DNA of 64,000 nucleotides from CAWDMW01 sp963803575 (GCA_963803575.1 CAWDMW010000002.1:1240001-1304000); one strand, 5' to 3'. Numbered from the stretch's first letter, positions 35,456 through 45,490 are shown. Notes: a model not told the origin generated them from the letters alone. Translations and numbers: made by a program.

Positions 35456-36781
35456 ATGACGGTTCAAAAAACACAACATTTTCTAGCTACGGTTAACCCT
35501 GCCAAGATACTACTCTTTGGTTATTTATCTTACATTATTATTGGCTGGGCATTGCTTTGCCTACCTTTCGCACAATCAGAATTTGTATCAGCGTTGGATA
35601 ATCTTTTTATTGCAACATCTGCCGTTTCCACAACTGGCTTAGTTACCATTGATCCGAGTTCAAATTATAATTTCTTTGGAGAGCTTGTCATCTTAGCGCT
35701 TATACAGCTTGGTGGTATTGGATATATGACATTTGGCTCATTCATTATTATTTCTACGCGGCATAAGATGTCTCCTTTCAGAAGCGATATGTGCCGTAAA
35801 ACATTTGTCTTACCAGCAGATTTCAAAGTGACACAATTCATTCGTTTAGTCATGATATTTACACTCGTAGCAGAGTTTATTGGTGCAATACTACTCTATG
35901 CTATATTTTGGTATAACGATGAACCTAACGCACTGTGGTCGGCGATATTTCATAGTGTCTCCGCATTTTGTACGGCAGGATTCAGTTTAAACAGCAATAG
36001 TTTTGAAGGATATGTTGACAATGTATATTTAAATATTGTTATAGCTACGCTTAGTTATCTCGGTGCCATAGGTTTTATTGTCATGGTTGATGTTTGGCAC
36101 TCACTCAGCGGTCAAAAGCGCCATTTACATTTTGCAAGCAAAGTTATTATTGAGATCACAATCTGGTTCTCAGTTCTTGGCACCGCATTGTTTTTTGTTT
36201 TAGAACCAAGTATTCAATCATTTCCTAGATGGGAAAAGCTTCTGGCTTCATTTTTTCAGGTAATGACAGCAGGTACGACGGTGGGGTTTAATACTATTCC
36301 CATCGGCGCTCTATCTGCTTCTGTTATTATGCTGCTTTATTTCCTCATGATTTTTGGCGCTTCACCATCCGGCACCGGCGGTGGCTTGAAATCAACAACA
36401 TTAGCCGCTCTTTGGGGACTAATGCGAAGCACATTAAAAGGTAGAGATACAATCCGTTACCAAAAACGTGAGATTTCTCCCGAACGCCTGCAACTTGCGA
36501 CCGCAAGTTTTGTGTTTTATATGGGTATTTTATTTATCTCCATGATGTTGCTGTTGGCTATAGAATCAGGTGGGTTTGAAGCCATTCTTTTTGAGGCAAT
36601 CTCCGCATTGGGCACAGTCGGGCTTAGTATGGGAATTACAGCAGACCTGACCAATATCGGGAAGTTGATTATTATATTGCTTATGTTTATGGGGCGAGTT
36701 GGCATTCTTACATTTGGTATTGCTGTTTCCATTCACGATGAGTCACGTGAAGAAGAAAAAGACAATGACCTTATTATGTAA
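35456..36781 (+). CDS. trkH: TrkH/KtrB-family potassium uptake channel
   Basis: 441 aa inner-membrane protein with four M1-P-M2 repeats. The selectivity-filter loops are visible as SAVSTTGLVTID, SAFCTAGFSLN, TAGTTVGFNTIP and SALGTVGLSMG; each contains the expected central Gly. The short length and the loop sequences favour the KtrB subtype, which normally works with a KtrA/TrkA RCK subunit; none lies nearby. It is the first gene after the prophage on the plus strand and is AT-rich. Complete. Confidence 0.92.
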   Translation: MTVQKTQHFLATVNPAKILLFGYLSYIIIGWALLCLPFAQSEFVSALDNLFIATSAVSTTGLVTIDPSSNYNFFGELVILALIQLGGIGYMTFGSFIIISTRHKMSPFRSDMCRKTFVLPADFKVTQFIRLVMIFTLVAEFIGAILLYAIFWYNDEPNALWSAIFHSVSAFCTAGFSLNSNSFEGYVDNVYLNIVIATLSYLGAIGFIVMVDVWHSLSGQKRHLHFASKVIIEITIWFSVLGTALFFVLEPSIQSFPRWEKLLASFFQVMTAGTTVGFNTIPIGALSASVIMLLYFLMIFGASPSGTGGGLKSTTLAALWGLMRSTLKGRDTIRYQKREISPERLQLATASFVFYMGILFISMMLLLAIESGGFEAILFEAISALGTVGLSMGITADLTNIGKLIIILLMFMGRVGILTFGIAVSIHDESREEEKDNDLIM

Positions 36782-36928
36782 CTGCCTTTAGAGCAGCAAA
36801 TACTGTCTTATCTTAATTCAAATTCTTGCATCCCTACTTGGCTATTTAAAAAAGCTAGGTATATAAAAATAAGTATTTTGTCTTTGTCTCGGGTTCGGAT
36901 ATGGTTTATAAGTTGGCACCATATTCCC

Positions 36929-38599
36929 TTATACAGAACCTTCTTTCTTGGTGTTCAGCACTTCCAACTCTTCTAATTGCTGCAGCTGATCCAGTTCTTC
37001 TTCAGTCATATAGTCACGACGTACACCAGCGTCGCCCGGCAACCACATTAATTCCAGCGTATCAGGGTTACGAGTAAAAACCCGTTCATCCATCACCATA
37101 CCTAAGTTAGGCGGAATATTGCATTTGGACAGTCCGACAATAGTGTGTTTATGATCGCGACACATGCCCAACACCACCCGTGGTCGGTCAATGAACACTT
37201 GTGAACCACGTAATTCATCCAGCACTTCACGTGCATTGGTAGGGCGCGCGCCTTTTTGCAGGTGATGCACCACGATCATGGCGCAATTCTTGGATATGGC
37301 GAATTCTTCAATGGCCTCAAAAAACTCACTCACCACATCTGCGTCATTTTCATCACCGGATAGGTATTTGCGCGCCGGATCAATTACCACAATAGATACG
37401 TCCGGCATTTTCTTCAAATCTTCCAGATATTCAGCAAAGCTCATTTCGCGGTCTAAGAATTCGGTACGGTGAAACTGGAGACGTAACGCATCCTGATCCG
37501 GATCAAACAAAGAACCACGCGCATTAATAATGGCTGGGCCATCTTCACCAGAGAAATAGACACAAATACCCTTACAGGCACTCAAATTTAATTCCTGCCC
37601 CAGCCATACGGGTTTGTCCGCCTCATTACCACGCTCAATAGATGCCATAACACATAGTTGATGTGCTACGCTACTTTTTCCGGTTCCACCCGCTGCTGCC
37701 AGCAGTGTAACAGCACCACGCGGAATGTAGCCAGGTACAACAAACTCAAATGTCTCCCCCGCCCCTTTACGCATAGGCCCTGTCCGATCAAACAAATCCA
37801 AATCTCTGGCGCATAAATTAAAGAAGCGATTATTATGCTCAATATGGTCGGTATCCTGCCCGAAATGCATATATAGGGTATGTAAGCGATCGTAGGCGTT
37901 CCAGCAGGTCGCGGCATCTTGCAACGTAGCCATTGACATGACCGCCTGCTTGATCAACTCTGAATTAGCGCTAGCAGATGAATCAATTATATGGCCATAC
38001 ATATCCCTAAAGTCTGGATGCATAAAAATACCGTTTGCAGATAAATAATTCATTCCGCTAAGCACATAGTAAGGCGCGTAAGCCTCACTTTGGACGTTAC
38101 TTAGTTCATACATTTCACGGCAACCAGTGACTGTTTTACCGTCTTCACATACAGAAAGTAACGTATCTGCGACACCAAGCATTTTAATACCAGCACGAGG
38201 GTTTTCTCCGCGATGCAAATAGCTACTAAGTACCCCTTTATCCTGAAGACGTTGCGTTTGTTCATCTACCAGTTTCGCCACACCCATTGCCAAACCCGTG
38301 GCCCAGCAAACACCGCTTCCCACAGGAGTGTATCCTGCTTCTGTACGTGTATGCACGATAGGGTTTAAGAGTAACGTGGAGTTCGGTAGTGCACCTGCAT
38401 TATAATGCTCTAATAATACGTCAATGGCACCGTCCGTATCAGCGATAGAAAACCAGTGTTGTATGCCTTTATCCTTTGCCCGCCATGGCTCAGCTTCTGC
38501 TTCAGTATAGAGGCACATATATCCGTCCAGCCCTACTGCCGCGTGGGCAGCCCAGATAAAAGCCAGTTCATGTTGAAGTGATTGCTTGAGTGCGTCCAT
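36929..38599 (-). CDS. RepA-like AAA ATPase (AAA_25)
   Basis: 556 aa. Walker A GGTGKS at residues 304-309, a sensor-like YFSGEDGP, and Walker B SIVVIDPARKYL near residue 400, followed by AMIVVHHLQKGA, mark a hexameric RecA-fold helicase/ATPase of the RepA/AAA_25 group. The N-terminal 280 residues do not match a family I know; they could form a primase-polymerase or substrate-binding region. Such proteins act in plasmid or phage DNA replication, but close chromosomal homologues exist. It stands alone between trkH and tRNA-Ser. Complete. Confidence 0.78.
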   Translation of the reverse strand: MDALKQSLQHELAFIWAAHAAVGLDGYMCLYTEAEAEPWRAKDKGIQHWFSIADTDGAIDVLLEHYNAGALPNSTLLLNPIVHTRTEAGYTPVGSGVCWATGLAMGVAKLVDEQTQRLQDKGVLSSYLHRGENPRAGIKMLGVADTLLSVCEDGKTVTGCREMYELSNVQSEAYAPYYVLSGMNYLSANGIFMHPDFRDMYGHIIDSSASANSELIKQAVMSMATLQDAATCWNAYDRLHTLYMHFGQDTDHIEHNNRFFNLCARDLDLFDRTGPMRKGAGETFEFVVPGYIPRGAVTLLAAAGGTGKSSVAHQLCVMASIERGNEADKPVWLGQELNLSACKGICVYFSGEDGPAIINARGSLFDPDQDALRLQFHRTEFLDREMSFAEYLEDLKKMPDVSIVVIDPARKYLSGDENDADVVSEFFEAIEEFAISKNCAMIVVHHLQKGARPTNAREVLDELRGSQVFIDRPRVVLGMCRDHKHTIVGLSKCNIPPNLGMVMDERVFTRNPDTLELMWLPGDAGVRRDYMTEEELDQLQQLEELEVLNTKKEGSV

Positions 38600-38740
38600 A
38601 TATGCGAATCCTGACTATACTGGTAATATTTAGCTGCTAAGAATAGCAGGATAATTTCCAGACTTCCAGTCAGACGTCCATAAAGTTACAAAATTCTCTT
38701 TACAACCCTGCTATCTTTTGGCTAAAAGCATAGCATATAC

Positions 38741-38830
38741 GGAGGGATGGCAGAGCGGTTGAATGCACTGGTCTTGAAAACCAGCAAGGGGGCAACTCCT
38801 TCCAGGGTTCGAATCCCTGTCCCTCCGCCA
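38741..38830 (+). tRNA. tRNA-Ser(UGA)
   Basis: 90 nt including encoded CCA. The acceptor stem GGAGGGA pairs with TCCCTCC, the anticodon loop CTTGAAA gives UGA, a long variable arm typical of tRNA-Ser is present, and the T loop is GTTCGAATC. Confidence 0.97.
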
Positions 38831-39125
38831 ATTATATTGCATAAGTCTTTGTGATACCATCATTTATTTAGGTATCCGCAAGAAAACACCCCGAATAAGT
38901 ACCCCTGAAAGTGTCTTGTTTAAGTGTAGGGTTGCCCATATCGTGTAGCAAGGCCGACCATCATTGTCATGTCGGATAGCTTCTCTGCATCAGATGGTGT
39001 GGCGTTTTTGTACTTGAAGTTACACATATGAAAGAGCCAAAGCATGATCGTCATGAACAATCATGACATGCATCATTAAATATTTCACTCGACTGCATAT
39101 AGTGATTTTGCTATTTGTTTGAGCT
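38831..39125. other. Intergenic region between tRNA-Ser and the arabinan-precursor operon
   Basis: No gene is supported. A minus-strand frame crossing it overlaps the start of the oxidoreductase gene and has no family. It must hold the promoter of the downstream operon; no confident -35/-10 pair was chosen. No integrase or att-like repeat of the tRNA 3' end was seen. Confidence 0.4.
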
Positions 39126-40466
39126 ATGATGCAACATGCAACAGCACAATATATATTGTCCGGCTGGGGACAGACACCTAAGGAAACCTGCACAGTATAC
39201 AGGCCAGAAAAGCCAATGCGGGTTCTCCCTACGTCTTTTATTGCGCGTGGGTGTGGACGTTCGTATGGTGATGCTTCGCTAAACCCGGATGGGGTTGTCT
39301 TGCATGAGCGGCTGGACTGTTTCTTGGCATTTGATAAAGAAGCAGGCACATTAACCGCGCAAGCAGGTGTGACGATTGCCGAGATACTGAATCTGGTGAT
39401 TCCGCATGGATGGATTGTACCGGTGATTGCCGGTACGAAACACGTCTCGCTTGGCGGTGCGGTAGCAGCGAATATTCACGGCAAAAACCATTACATGTCA
39501 GGTGATTTTGTAGAGCATGTTATATCCTTTTTGCTCCTTACACCTGATGGCAACCGTTTGTTATGTAGTAGAGAAGAACATGCAGATGTGTTCCGGGCAA
39601 CATCGGGTGGCATGGGGATGACGGGATGCATTGAAGAGGTCAGTGTGCAACTCAGACCCATTCAGTCACTATCGCTGCAAACCTACACGCGCACCGCTTT
39701 ATCTATCCATGATATGATAGACTGTTTCGAACAATCGCGTGATAATGCAGGCTATATGATTGGCTGGATCGACCATTTTGCCAAAGGTGATAGGCTTGGG
39801 CGTGGCGTGTTTGAAAAAGCGGTGCATGTGAGTGAAAAGCAAGATGCGCCATGTCAGGCGTATCAGCCAGCGAAACAGAAAATCACCATTCCACAGCATA
39901 TCCCGTCATTACTGTTGAACCGTTACACTATGGCACTCTATAATCGACTGCGTTTTGCACGCTATACGTCGGACTGGCGAGAAGAGACGGTCAATTTTGA
40001 TGGGTTTTTTCATCCGCTGGATCAGTTGGGCAAATGGTACCGGCTTTATGGCAAGCGTGGTTTTTTCCAATATCAGTGCGTCATTCCCGAACATGAACAG
40101 GTGGCTGATGATCTACATGGGATTCTCAGTCATATCCAACAAAAAGAGCTGTTTTCTTACCTTGCTGTGATAAAATATCATCGTAATACGACCAGCATGA
40201 TGGGGTTTCCCATGCGCGGCTATTCACTGGCGCTGGATTTTCCTAATACACCAGACACACGCCAGCTACAACATGCGCTTAATCACAAAGTAGCGGAATT
40301 AGGCGGACGTGTTTATCTGGCAAAGGATGCATGTTTATCTGCTGAATTGTTTGAGCGTATGTACGCCCATGTATTGCCACAGTGGCGAGAAGTCTTAAAG
40401 CGGATTGACCCTGATAAACGCTGTCACTCGCTGATGGCAGAGCGGCTTGGGTTTCGGCATGACTAA
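39126..40466 (+). CDS. dprE1: DprE1-like FAD oxidoreductase (polyprenyl-phosphate-ribose 2'-oxidase)
   Basis: 446 aa. FAD-binding motifs of the VAO/DprE1 family: ARGCGRSYGDASLN (residues 40-53), AGTKHVSLGGAVAANIHGKNH near 100-120 and TSGGMGMTG near 160. A later YQCVIPEHE and YLAVIKYHRNTTSMMGFPM match the substrate domain. DprE1 oxidises decaprenylphosphoryl-ribose at C2', the first half of epimerisation to arabinose. The next gene is the expected reductase partner, overlapping by 8 bp. First gene of a five-gene operon. Confidence 0.88.
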   Translation: MMQHATAQYILSGWGQTPKETCTVYRPEKPMRVLPTSFIARGCGRSYGDASLNPDGVVLHERLDCFLAFDKEAGTLTAQAGVTIAEILNLVIPHGWIVPVIAGTKHVSLGGAVAANIHGKNHYMSGDFVEHVISFLLLTPDGNRLLCSREEHADVFRATSGGMGMTGCIEEVSVQLRPIQSLSLQTYTRTALSIHDMIDCFEQSRDNAGYMIGWIDHFAKGDRLGRGVFEKAVHVSEKQDAPCQAYQPAKQKITIPQHIPSLLLNRYTMALYNRLRFARYTSDWREETVNFDGFFHPLDQLGKWYRLYGKRGFFQYQCVIPEHEQVADDLHGILSHIQQKELFSYLAVIKYHRNTTSMMGFPMRGYSLALDFPNTPDTRQLQHALNHKVAELGGRVYLAKDACLSAELFERMYAHVLPQWREVLKRIDPDKRCHSLMAERLGFRHD

Positions 40467-41181
40467 ACGTACCGCCTGTATTATTGGCTCTACGTCTTCA
40501 TTGGGAACGGTGTTATGTCGCACGCTTGCCGCGCAAGGATGTAACTTGTTGCTATGTGCACGTGACGCAGATATGTTGGCACGGCAAGAAGCAGATATAC
40601 GCATTAGTAGCGAAGTAACGGTGAAAACCGTGCGATGCGATTTCAGCACAGATTTTGATGCAACCGACATTGCACAGCACATGCAGCAATGTGACACGGT
40701 TTTTATGCTGTCCGGAACCATGGGAGATGGGTCAAACACCACCCCTAAGGCTATCACGCAGATGATGCAGGTAAATCTGACAGCACCGATGCAACTCATA
40801 GAAGCGATTGCGTCATACATGAGGATGCGCGGAAGTGGTGCAATTGTGATTATCAGTTCCGTGGCAGGAGATCGCGGGCGGCAAAGCAATTATATCTATG
40901 GCACGGCTAAAGCGGGGTTAAGTGCTTTTGCCGGCGGACTGCGTAATCAATTATATGGCACAGGTATACACGTAATGACGGTCAAGCCAGGGTTTATGGA
41001 TACGCCTATGACATGGGGCATGAACAGCCCGCTTATTGCAAGCCGCGAATCTGTAGTCAATGCCATATTAGAAGGCATGGAAAAACGCAAAGATGTACTA
41101 TATGTTCCATGGTTCTGGCGCTACATCATGCTGATGATTCGCTCTGTGCCGGAACGTCTCTTTAAGCGCTTATCATTATGA
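40459..41181 (+). CDS. dprE2: DprE2-like short-chain reductase (2'-keto reductase)
   Basis: 240 aa from the Met at 40459. An NAD(P) Rossmann motif CIIGSTSSLGTVL opens the protein, and the SDR catalytic Ser and Tyr-x3-Lys are in VIISSVAGDRGRQ and YGTAKAG. In mycobacteria DprE2 reduces the 2'-keto intermediate to decaprenylphosphoryl-arabinose. The gene overlaps both its neighbours (8 bp upstream, ATGA downstream), so the operon is tightly coupled. Complete. Confidence 0.85.
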   Translation: MTKRTACIIGSTSSLGTVLCRTLAAQGCNLLLCARDADMLARQEADIRISSEVTVKTVRCDFSTDFDATDIAQHMQQCDTVFMLSGTMGDGSNTTPKAITQMMQVNLTAPMQLIEAIASYMRMRGSGAIVIISSVAGDRGRQSNYIYGTAKAGLSAFAGGLRNQLYGTGIHVMTVKPGFMDTPMTWGMNSPLIASRESVVNAILEGMEKRKDVLYVPWFWRYIMLMIRSVPERLFKRLSL

Positions 41182-42788
41182 CCTATCCAGCGCATATCCT
41201 TGCTGCACTCGCTTTGTTGATATGGTGGGGTGCTACGCTTGCCGTGCAATCAGTGCTAAGGGTTGTGACCGATGGCGGTATCTTTCCATGGCTATTTGCG
41301 TTATTGTTACTTGTGACAGTAGGTGCAGCACGCAGACTAACAGCACAACCGTTTGGTTTGCCACTGTTTGGAATATCATCCCTATATTTGTTAGTATTCG
41401 TCATCAGCGTGTGGTGGTTTAGCGGACACTGGGATCTTGAATGGGATGCGCAAGCCTATCATCTACCCGCCATTGTATCCTTAATGGATGGCTGGAACCC
41501 CGTGTATGAACAGCACCCATTGCTATGGGCAAATTATTACCCCAATGGCTGGTGGTCATTACAGGCAAGCATGGTCTCACTCATGCAACCGCTTGGCGCA
41601 TCCTTTGAATCCGGGCGTGCGCTGACGCTGTTATTATTGGGTGCTGCTATATCTTTGATATACACAGTGATTAAATTATGCATACCATCACGCATCATAT
41701 GTTTTCTTATCACGTTGGTTGCCTTGTGTAATCCTGTTGTCATCACCCAACTCACGACTCACATGGTAGATGGTGTCATGTCTATGCTGGCACTATGCAT
41801 GGTGGCAACACTTACTCTGGCATTGCACACCAAAGCACCTCTTTATTACCTGGCTTGTGCTGCTGCAATCATGTTGCTTATTAATACTAAGATGTCAGGA
41901 GTCTATTGGGGCGCAACGGGATGCGCTATCGTATTAATATGTTACGCCATGGTGCAGCGGAGATTACCTATAAAACCTGCTATGGTTTGTATGGTAGCGG
42001 CACTATTCGCATTAGTCGTAGTTGGGTTCAAACCGTTTGTCACCAACGTCCGTGATCAGGGGATGCTGGTATACCCGCCCATAGACACCCATTTACCTAA
42101 TCATTACCCAGAAGGTGTAGCAGGACTCTCGCAACCGGAGCGCCTGATATATCTTCTCAGCACTCAAAGTGCAGATAGTCAGGAGCGTTATTTTCCATGG
42201 CAACTCTCTATGGCTGACTGGCAACATATGCCCGAGTACCATCTATGGCGTGAACATTTTAGTGCATGGTTTGGACTTATCTGTTTGCTATCTGTCATCA
42301 TTGCAGTGACTGCTACTTTGCTCAAACCCGCTAACAACGTGGTCGTATGGACAACGTCACTATTACTGCTTGGCAGCCTGTTGCTGTTTCCTGAAAACTG
42401 GCACGTGCGGTTTGTTCCGTTTCTATGGCTTTTACCTGTCATACTCAGCCTAAATGTAAGCACACATAAACGGTTCCAGTATAGCGTGGTACTCTTCATC
42501 TTACTTCCCATGATCATCATAGGTGGTTACCGCCTTTATGGTTCGTCACATCACGCCATATATGAATCACATGCTATGCAGCACTATATTGACAGCATTT
42601 CGCAGCCTATTGGCATCACCCGACCCGCAGAAGAGAAAGAAGCTAAAATCTTCTCCTACCACACGTGGGAGCAACGTTTTAAACAGCAAGGCATTACCTA
42701 TGATGTGCTTGATATACATCAATGCCTGTCCCTCTATGATCACGAGTTTACAAGCCGCACGCTAGCAGGAATCCGATTATGTTATTAA
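41178..42788 (+). CDS. GT-C-type polytopic membrane glycosyltransferase
   Basis: 536 aa with about eleven hydrophobic helices. An early periplasmic-loop EWDAQAYHLPAI has the acidic motif seen in GT-C transferases that use polyprenyl-phosphate sugars. HWDLEWD precedes it and the C terminus is a soluble tail (AKIFSYHTWEQRF). Lying between dprE2 and the phosphoribosyltransferase, it probably transfers arabinofuranose (or ribose) from the lipid donor to a cell-surface glycan, as mycobacterial AftA does. Donor and acceptor are inferred. Its last 80 bp or so have a paralogous copy at 45491. Confidence 0.72.
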   Translation: MTYPAHILAALALLIWWGATLAVQSVLRVVTDGGIFPWLFALLLLVTVGAARRLTAQPFGLPLFGISSLYLLVFVISVWWFSGHWDLEWDAQAYHLPAIVSLMDGWNPVYEQHPLLWANYYPNGWWSLQASMVSLMQPLGASFESGRALTLLLLGAAISLIYTVIKLCIPSRIICFLITLVALCNPVVITQLTTHMVDGVMSMLALCMVATLTLALHTKAPLYYLACAAAIMLLINTKMSGVYWGATGCAIVLICYAMVQRRLPIKPAMVCMVAALFALVVVGFKPFVTNVRDQGMLVYPPIDTHLPNHYPEGVAGLSQPERLIYLLSTQSADSQERYFPWQLSMADWQHMPEYHLWREHFSAWFGLICLLSVIIAVTATLLKPANNVVVWTTSLLLLGSLLLFPENWHVRFVPFLWLLPVILSLNVSTHKRFQYSVVLFILLPMIIIGGYRLYGSSHHAIYESHAMQHYIDSISQPIGITRPAEEKEAKIFSYHTWEQRFKQQGITYDVLDIHQCLSLYDHEFTSRTLAGIRLCY

Positions 42789-43651
42789 CCATCCTCAGTA
42801 TGCTGCGCCCACGGCAATGGACAAAGAATGCTTTTGTGCTGGCACCGCTCTTTTTCTCTTTCACGTTTGGGAACATGGCACACTGGCAGAGTGCGCTAGT
42901 GGCAATGGGATGCTTTATCATGGTTTCCGGTGCGGTCTATATCTTTAATGATTTGCGTGATATCGAAGAAGACAGAACCCACCCGCGAAAACGCTTTCGT
43001 CCCATTACTTCAGGTAAAATCTCAGTCAGAGCGGCCTGTAGCATCATGATAGGATGCCTGATGGCTGTTATAGCATCCTGCGCAGTTTTGCCACTTGCCT
43101 GTAGTATGGTGATTGGTACGTATGTGCTGCTACAACTCATCTATACATCTCTGCTAAAACATGAAGCACTTTATGACGTGGCTATTATTGCCAGTGGGTT
43201 TGTGCTACGTGTGCTAATGGGAGCATACGCCATCAATGTGCCTGTCTCACCGTGGATCATTACCACCACGTACCTGTTGGCGCTGTTCCTTGGCTTCGGT
43301 AAACGCTATCATGAGCTACATGTCGCCGGGTACCATACTTCCCGCCGTTCGCTCGGCGGTTATAACGCTGCGTTGCTCACGCTACTGATTGGTATTAGTT
43401 GCGGGGCAACGCTTATGAGCTACAGCCTGTATACTATTGAGACAGCCCGTGCGTTTGAGGCTGTGGAATTGGTTTATAGCATCGTCTTTGTAGTGCTGGG
43501 GCTGTTTCGGTACCTACAAGTGTTGTTCGTAGACAAGGCAGGCGGTGAACCGGAACGTATTTTACTGGGTGATGCTGCCTTCATTGCCAATGGCATCATG
43601 TGGCTTGTGGTAACACTTGGCATTCTGGCACATGCAAAACAACTATGGTAA
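42779..43651 (+). CDS. UbiA-family decaprenyl-phosphate phosphoribosyltransferase
   Basis: 290 aa, eight or nine helices. RPRQWTKNAFVLAPLFF at the N terminus and the first Asp-rich motif FNDLRDIEEDRTHPRK, followed by RPITSGKIS, identify the DPPR-synthase branch of the UbiA family (Rv3806c type), as does KRYHEL. It joins PRPP to polyprenyl phosphate, the first committed step of the donor pathway. It overlaps the GT-C gene by 10 bp and gtrA by 7 bp. Complete. Confidence 0.87.
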   Translation: MLLTILSMLRPRQWTKNAFVLAPLFFSFTFGNMAHWQSALVAMGCFIMVSGAVYIFNDLRDIEEDRTHPRKRFRPITSGKISVRAACSIMIGCLMAVIASCAVLPLACSMVIGTYVLLQLIYTSLLKHEALYDVAIIASGFVLRVLMGAYAINVPVSPWIITTTYLLALFLGFGKRYHELHVAGYHTSRRSLGGYNAALLTLLIGISCGATLMSYSLYTIETARAFEAVELVYSIVFVVLGLFRYLQVLFVDKAGGEPERILLGDAAFIANGIMWLVVTLGILAHAKQLW

Positions 43652-44019
43652 TATTTTCTTCCTCGTTTCTGCGGTTTGCACTGGTGGGAGCTATTGGCAC
43701 GGTCGTTGATTTTGCGCTGTTTTACGGATTGCATATGCTGCTTGAGTGGGGCTTGGTAGTGAGCAATATTCTGTCTTACAGCACCGGACTCACCAGCAGC
43801 TTCTTCCTCAACCGCCGTTTCACCTTTCAAAGCACCACCAAAACCAACAGGCTATGGCTTTCCCTTGTGCTGGGCTATATCGGTTTGGGTATCAATACCG
43901 CACTGGTCTGGCTATGTGCCGGAATCATGCCTATGATGCTGGGCAAAGTCATCGCTGTCATCGTTGTTCTGTTTTATAACTACTTCGCTAATAGATACTT
44001 TGTGTTTAGTGATGCGTAA
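43645..44019 (+). CDS. gtrA: GtrA-family membrane protein, first copy
   Basis: 124 aa with four helices (FALVGAIGTVVDFALFYGL; SYSTGLTSSFFLNRRFTF). GtrA proteins are linked to translocation of polyprenyl-linked sugars. In mycobacteria a GtrA-like protein (Rv3789) lies next to dprE1. The start at 43645 overlaps the end of the UbiA gene (ATGGTAA). Here it likely flips or recruits the arabinose donor. A diverged second copy lies at 45887. Confidence 0.88.
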   Translation: MVIFSSSFLRFALVGAIGTVVDFALFYGLHMLLEWGLVVSNILSYSTGLTSSFFLNRRFTFQSTTKTNRLWLSLVLGYIGLGINTALVWLCAGIMPMMLGKVIAVIVVLFYNYFANRYFVFSDA

Positions 44020-44213
44020 ATATTGCACTACGAGCTACTAATTGATTGGCTTTTTGGCTTGCATAAGACTATATTTTAGATGGTTATTTTTACCACACAA
44101 TTTACATTCAGCCGTTAATATCTGCTCTGGTCTGAGATTAGATAATATTTTTTAGGGAATACCTGAACTGCCCTGGGTTTACCGGGGAGTAAAACTCTCT
44201 ACAAAGGAACCCT

Positions 44214-44549
44214 ATGATGAAGCAGAAACATATAGTAAAATACCCGCCTGAATTCCGTGAACGCGGTGTCAGGTTATATAAGGAACACCGACCTGATTAC
44301 CCGAGTGACAATGCGGCTTACAAGGCGTTATCAGAGAAGCTTGGTTGCAGCGCTGATACGCTACGCAGTTGGGTGAAGCAAGCAGCGATTGACGCAGGCG
44401 AATCTGGCGGGATGACAAGCGATGATCGTGCACGCATGAAAGCGTTGGAGCGTGAGGTTCGTGAATTGCGCCAAGCCAATGAGATATTACGCAAGGCCAG
44501 TGCGTATTTTGCTCAGGCGGAGCTCGACCGCCCACATCGCAAATGGTAG
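44214..44549 (+). CDS. IS3-family transposase OrfA
   Basis: 111 aa with a helix-turn-helix (FRERGVRLYKEHRP... YKALSEKLGCSADTLRSWVKQ) and a C-terminal leucine-zipper-like segment (MKALEREVRELRQANEILRKA), the usual OrfA plan. AAAGGA lies 5 bp before the ATG. It overlaps the orfB frame by 7 bp, where a -1 shift would normally give OrfAB. Confidence 0.88.
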   Translation: MMKQKHIVKYPPEFRERGVRLYKEHRPDYPSDNAAYKALSEKLGCSADTLRSWVKQAAIDAGESGGMTSDDRARMKALEREVRELRQANEILRKASAYFAQAELDRPHRKW

Positions 44550-45448
44550 CCTTCATTGATGTGCATAAGGAATGTTATGGGGTCGAGTCGATATGCAGAC
44601 ACCTGCTTATGCCCCATCCACTTATTATGCACATTGCCAGCAGCAGCGTGACCCTGCTTCTCGCTGCGCACGTGCAAAGCGTGATACTCTTCTTTGTAAG
44701 GAAATCACACGCATCTGGCAGGAAAATCATGGTTTATATGGGTATCGCAAGCTGTGGCATGCATTGAGACGTGAAGGTTGGGATGTCGCTCGCTGCACGG
44801 TAGAGCGATTGATGCGAACACTGGGCGCTTACAGGGCGTTGTTCGTGGCAGGAAAATCATCACAATCCTGCCGGATATGATGCAGCCATGCCCACGGGAT
44901 AAGGTAAACCGCAAGTTTGTGGCAACACGACCAAACCAGCTATGGGTATCAGACTTCACCTATGTCTCAACATGGCAGGGCATGGTCTATGTGGCGTTCA
45001 TCATTGATGTGTTTGCCCGCAGGATAGTAGGATGGCGTGTGTCTCTACCTCAATGACAACCGCGTTCGTGCTGGATGCACTGAATCAAGCCATTGCAACC
45101 CGCTTGCCCGATGATACACTCATTCATCATTCTGACCGTGGTAGTCAGTATCTCTCTATCACTTACACTGAACGGCTGGTTGAAGCAGGCATTGAAGCCT
45201 CTGTTGGCAGTGTCGGTGACAGCTATGACAACGCCATGGCAGAATCTATCATCGGACTGTTCAAAACAGAGGTCATTAAGCACAAAGCACCATGGAAAAC
45301 GGCACAGTCTATCGAATGGGAAACGCTAAAATGGGTGCATTGGTACAACCAAAAACGCATCATGCAACCACTCGGATATATCACTCCTAACGAAAAAGAG
45401 GAATCGTACTATGAAAACTTAGACCAATCAGTTATAAAGGCAGCGTAA
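44543..45448 (+). pseudogene. IS3-family transposase OrfB, three frameshifts
   Basis: The rve-type integrase is spread over three reading frames. VAFIDVHKECYGVESICRHL switches near 44600 to QTPAYAPSTYYAHC..., which switches near 44835 to GVVRGRKIITILPD...SDFTYVSTW, which switches near 45045 to TTAFVLDALNQ...HHSDRGSQY...NAMAESIIGLFKTEV. All catalytic positions (D, D, E) are still encoded, but no single product can be made. The copy is inactive. Confidence 0.85.
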
Positions 45449-45490
45449 CTTTCTAACAAAAACTTCTCCGGTATACTCGGGGCAGTTCAA

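Larger units (their letters stand above)
44164..45489 (+). mobile_element. IS3-family insertion sequence, degenerate
   Basis: About 1326 bp with imperfect inverted repeats: TGAACTGCCCTGGGTTTACC at the left and, read inward from the right, TGAACTGCCCCGAGTATACC. orfA is intact and orfB is broken by frameshifts. No target duplication is visible (acc left, aca right), which suggests that one flank was lost or rearranged after insertion. It sits exactly at the edge of the decayed second copy of the arabinose genes. Confidence 0.85.

Noticed and set aside
38599..39126. tRNA-Ser as prophage attachment site
   Set aside because: The phage genes end near 35114, no integrase is present, and no repeat of the tRNA 3' end was found at the other border.
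44543..45448. OrfB breaks as programmed frameshifts
   Set aside because: Three separate shifts in one transposase do not fit the single OrfA-OrfB shift of IS3 elements.
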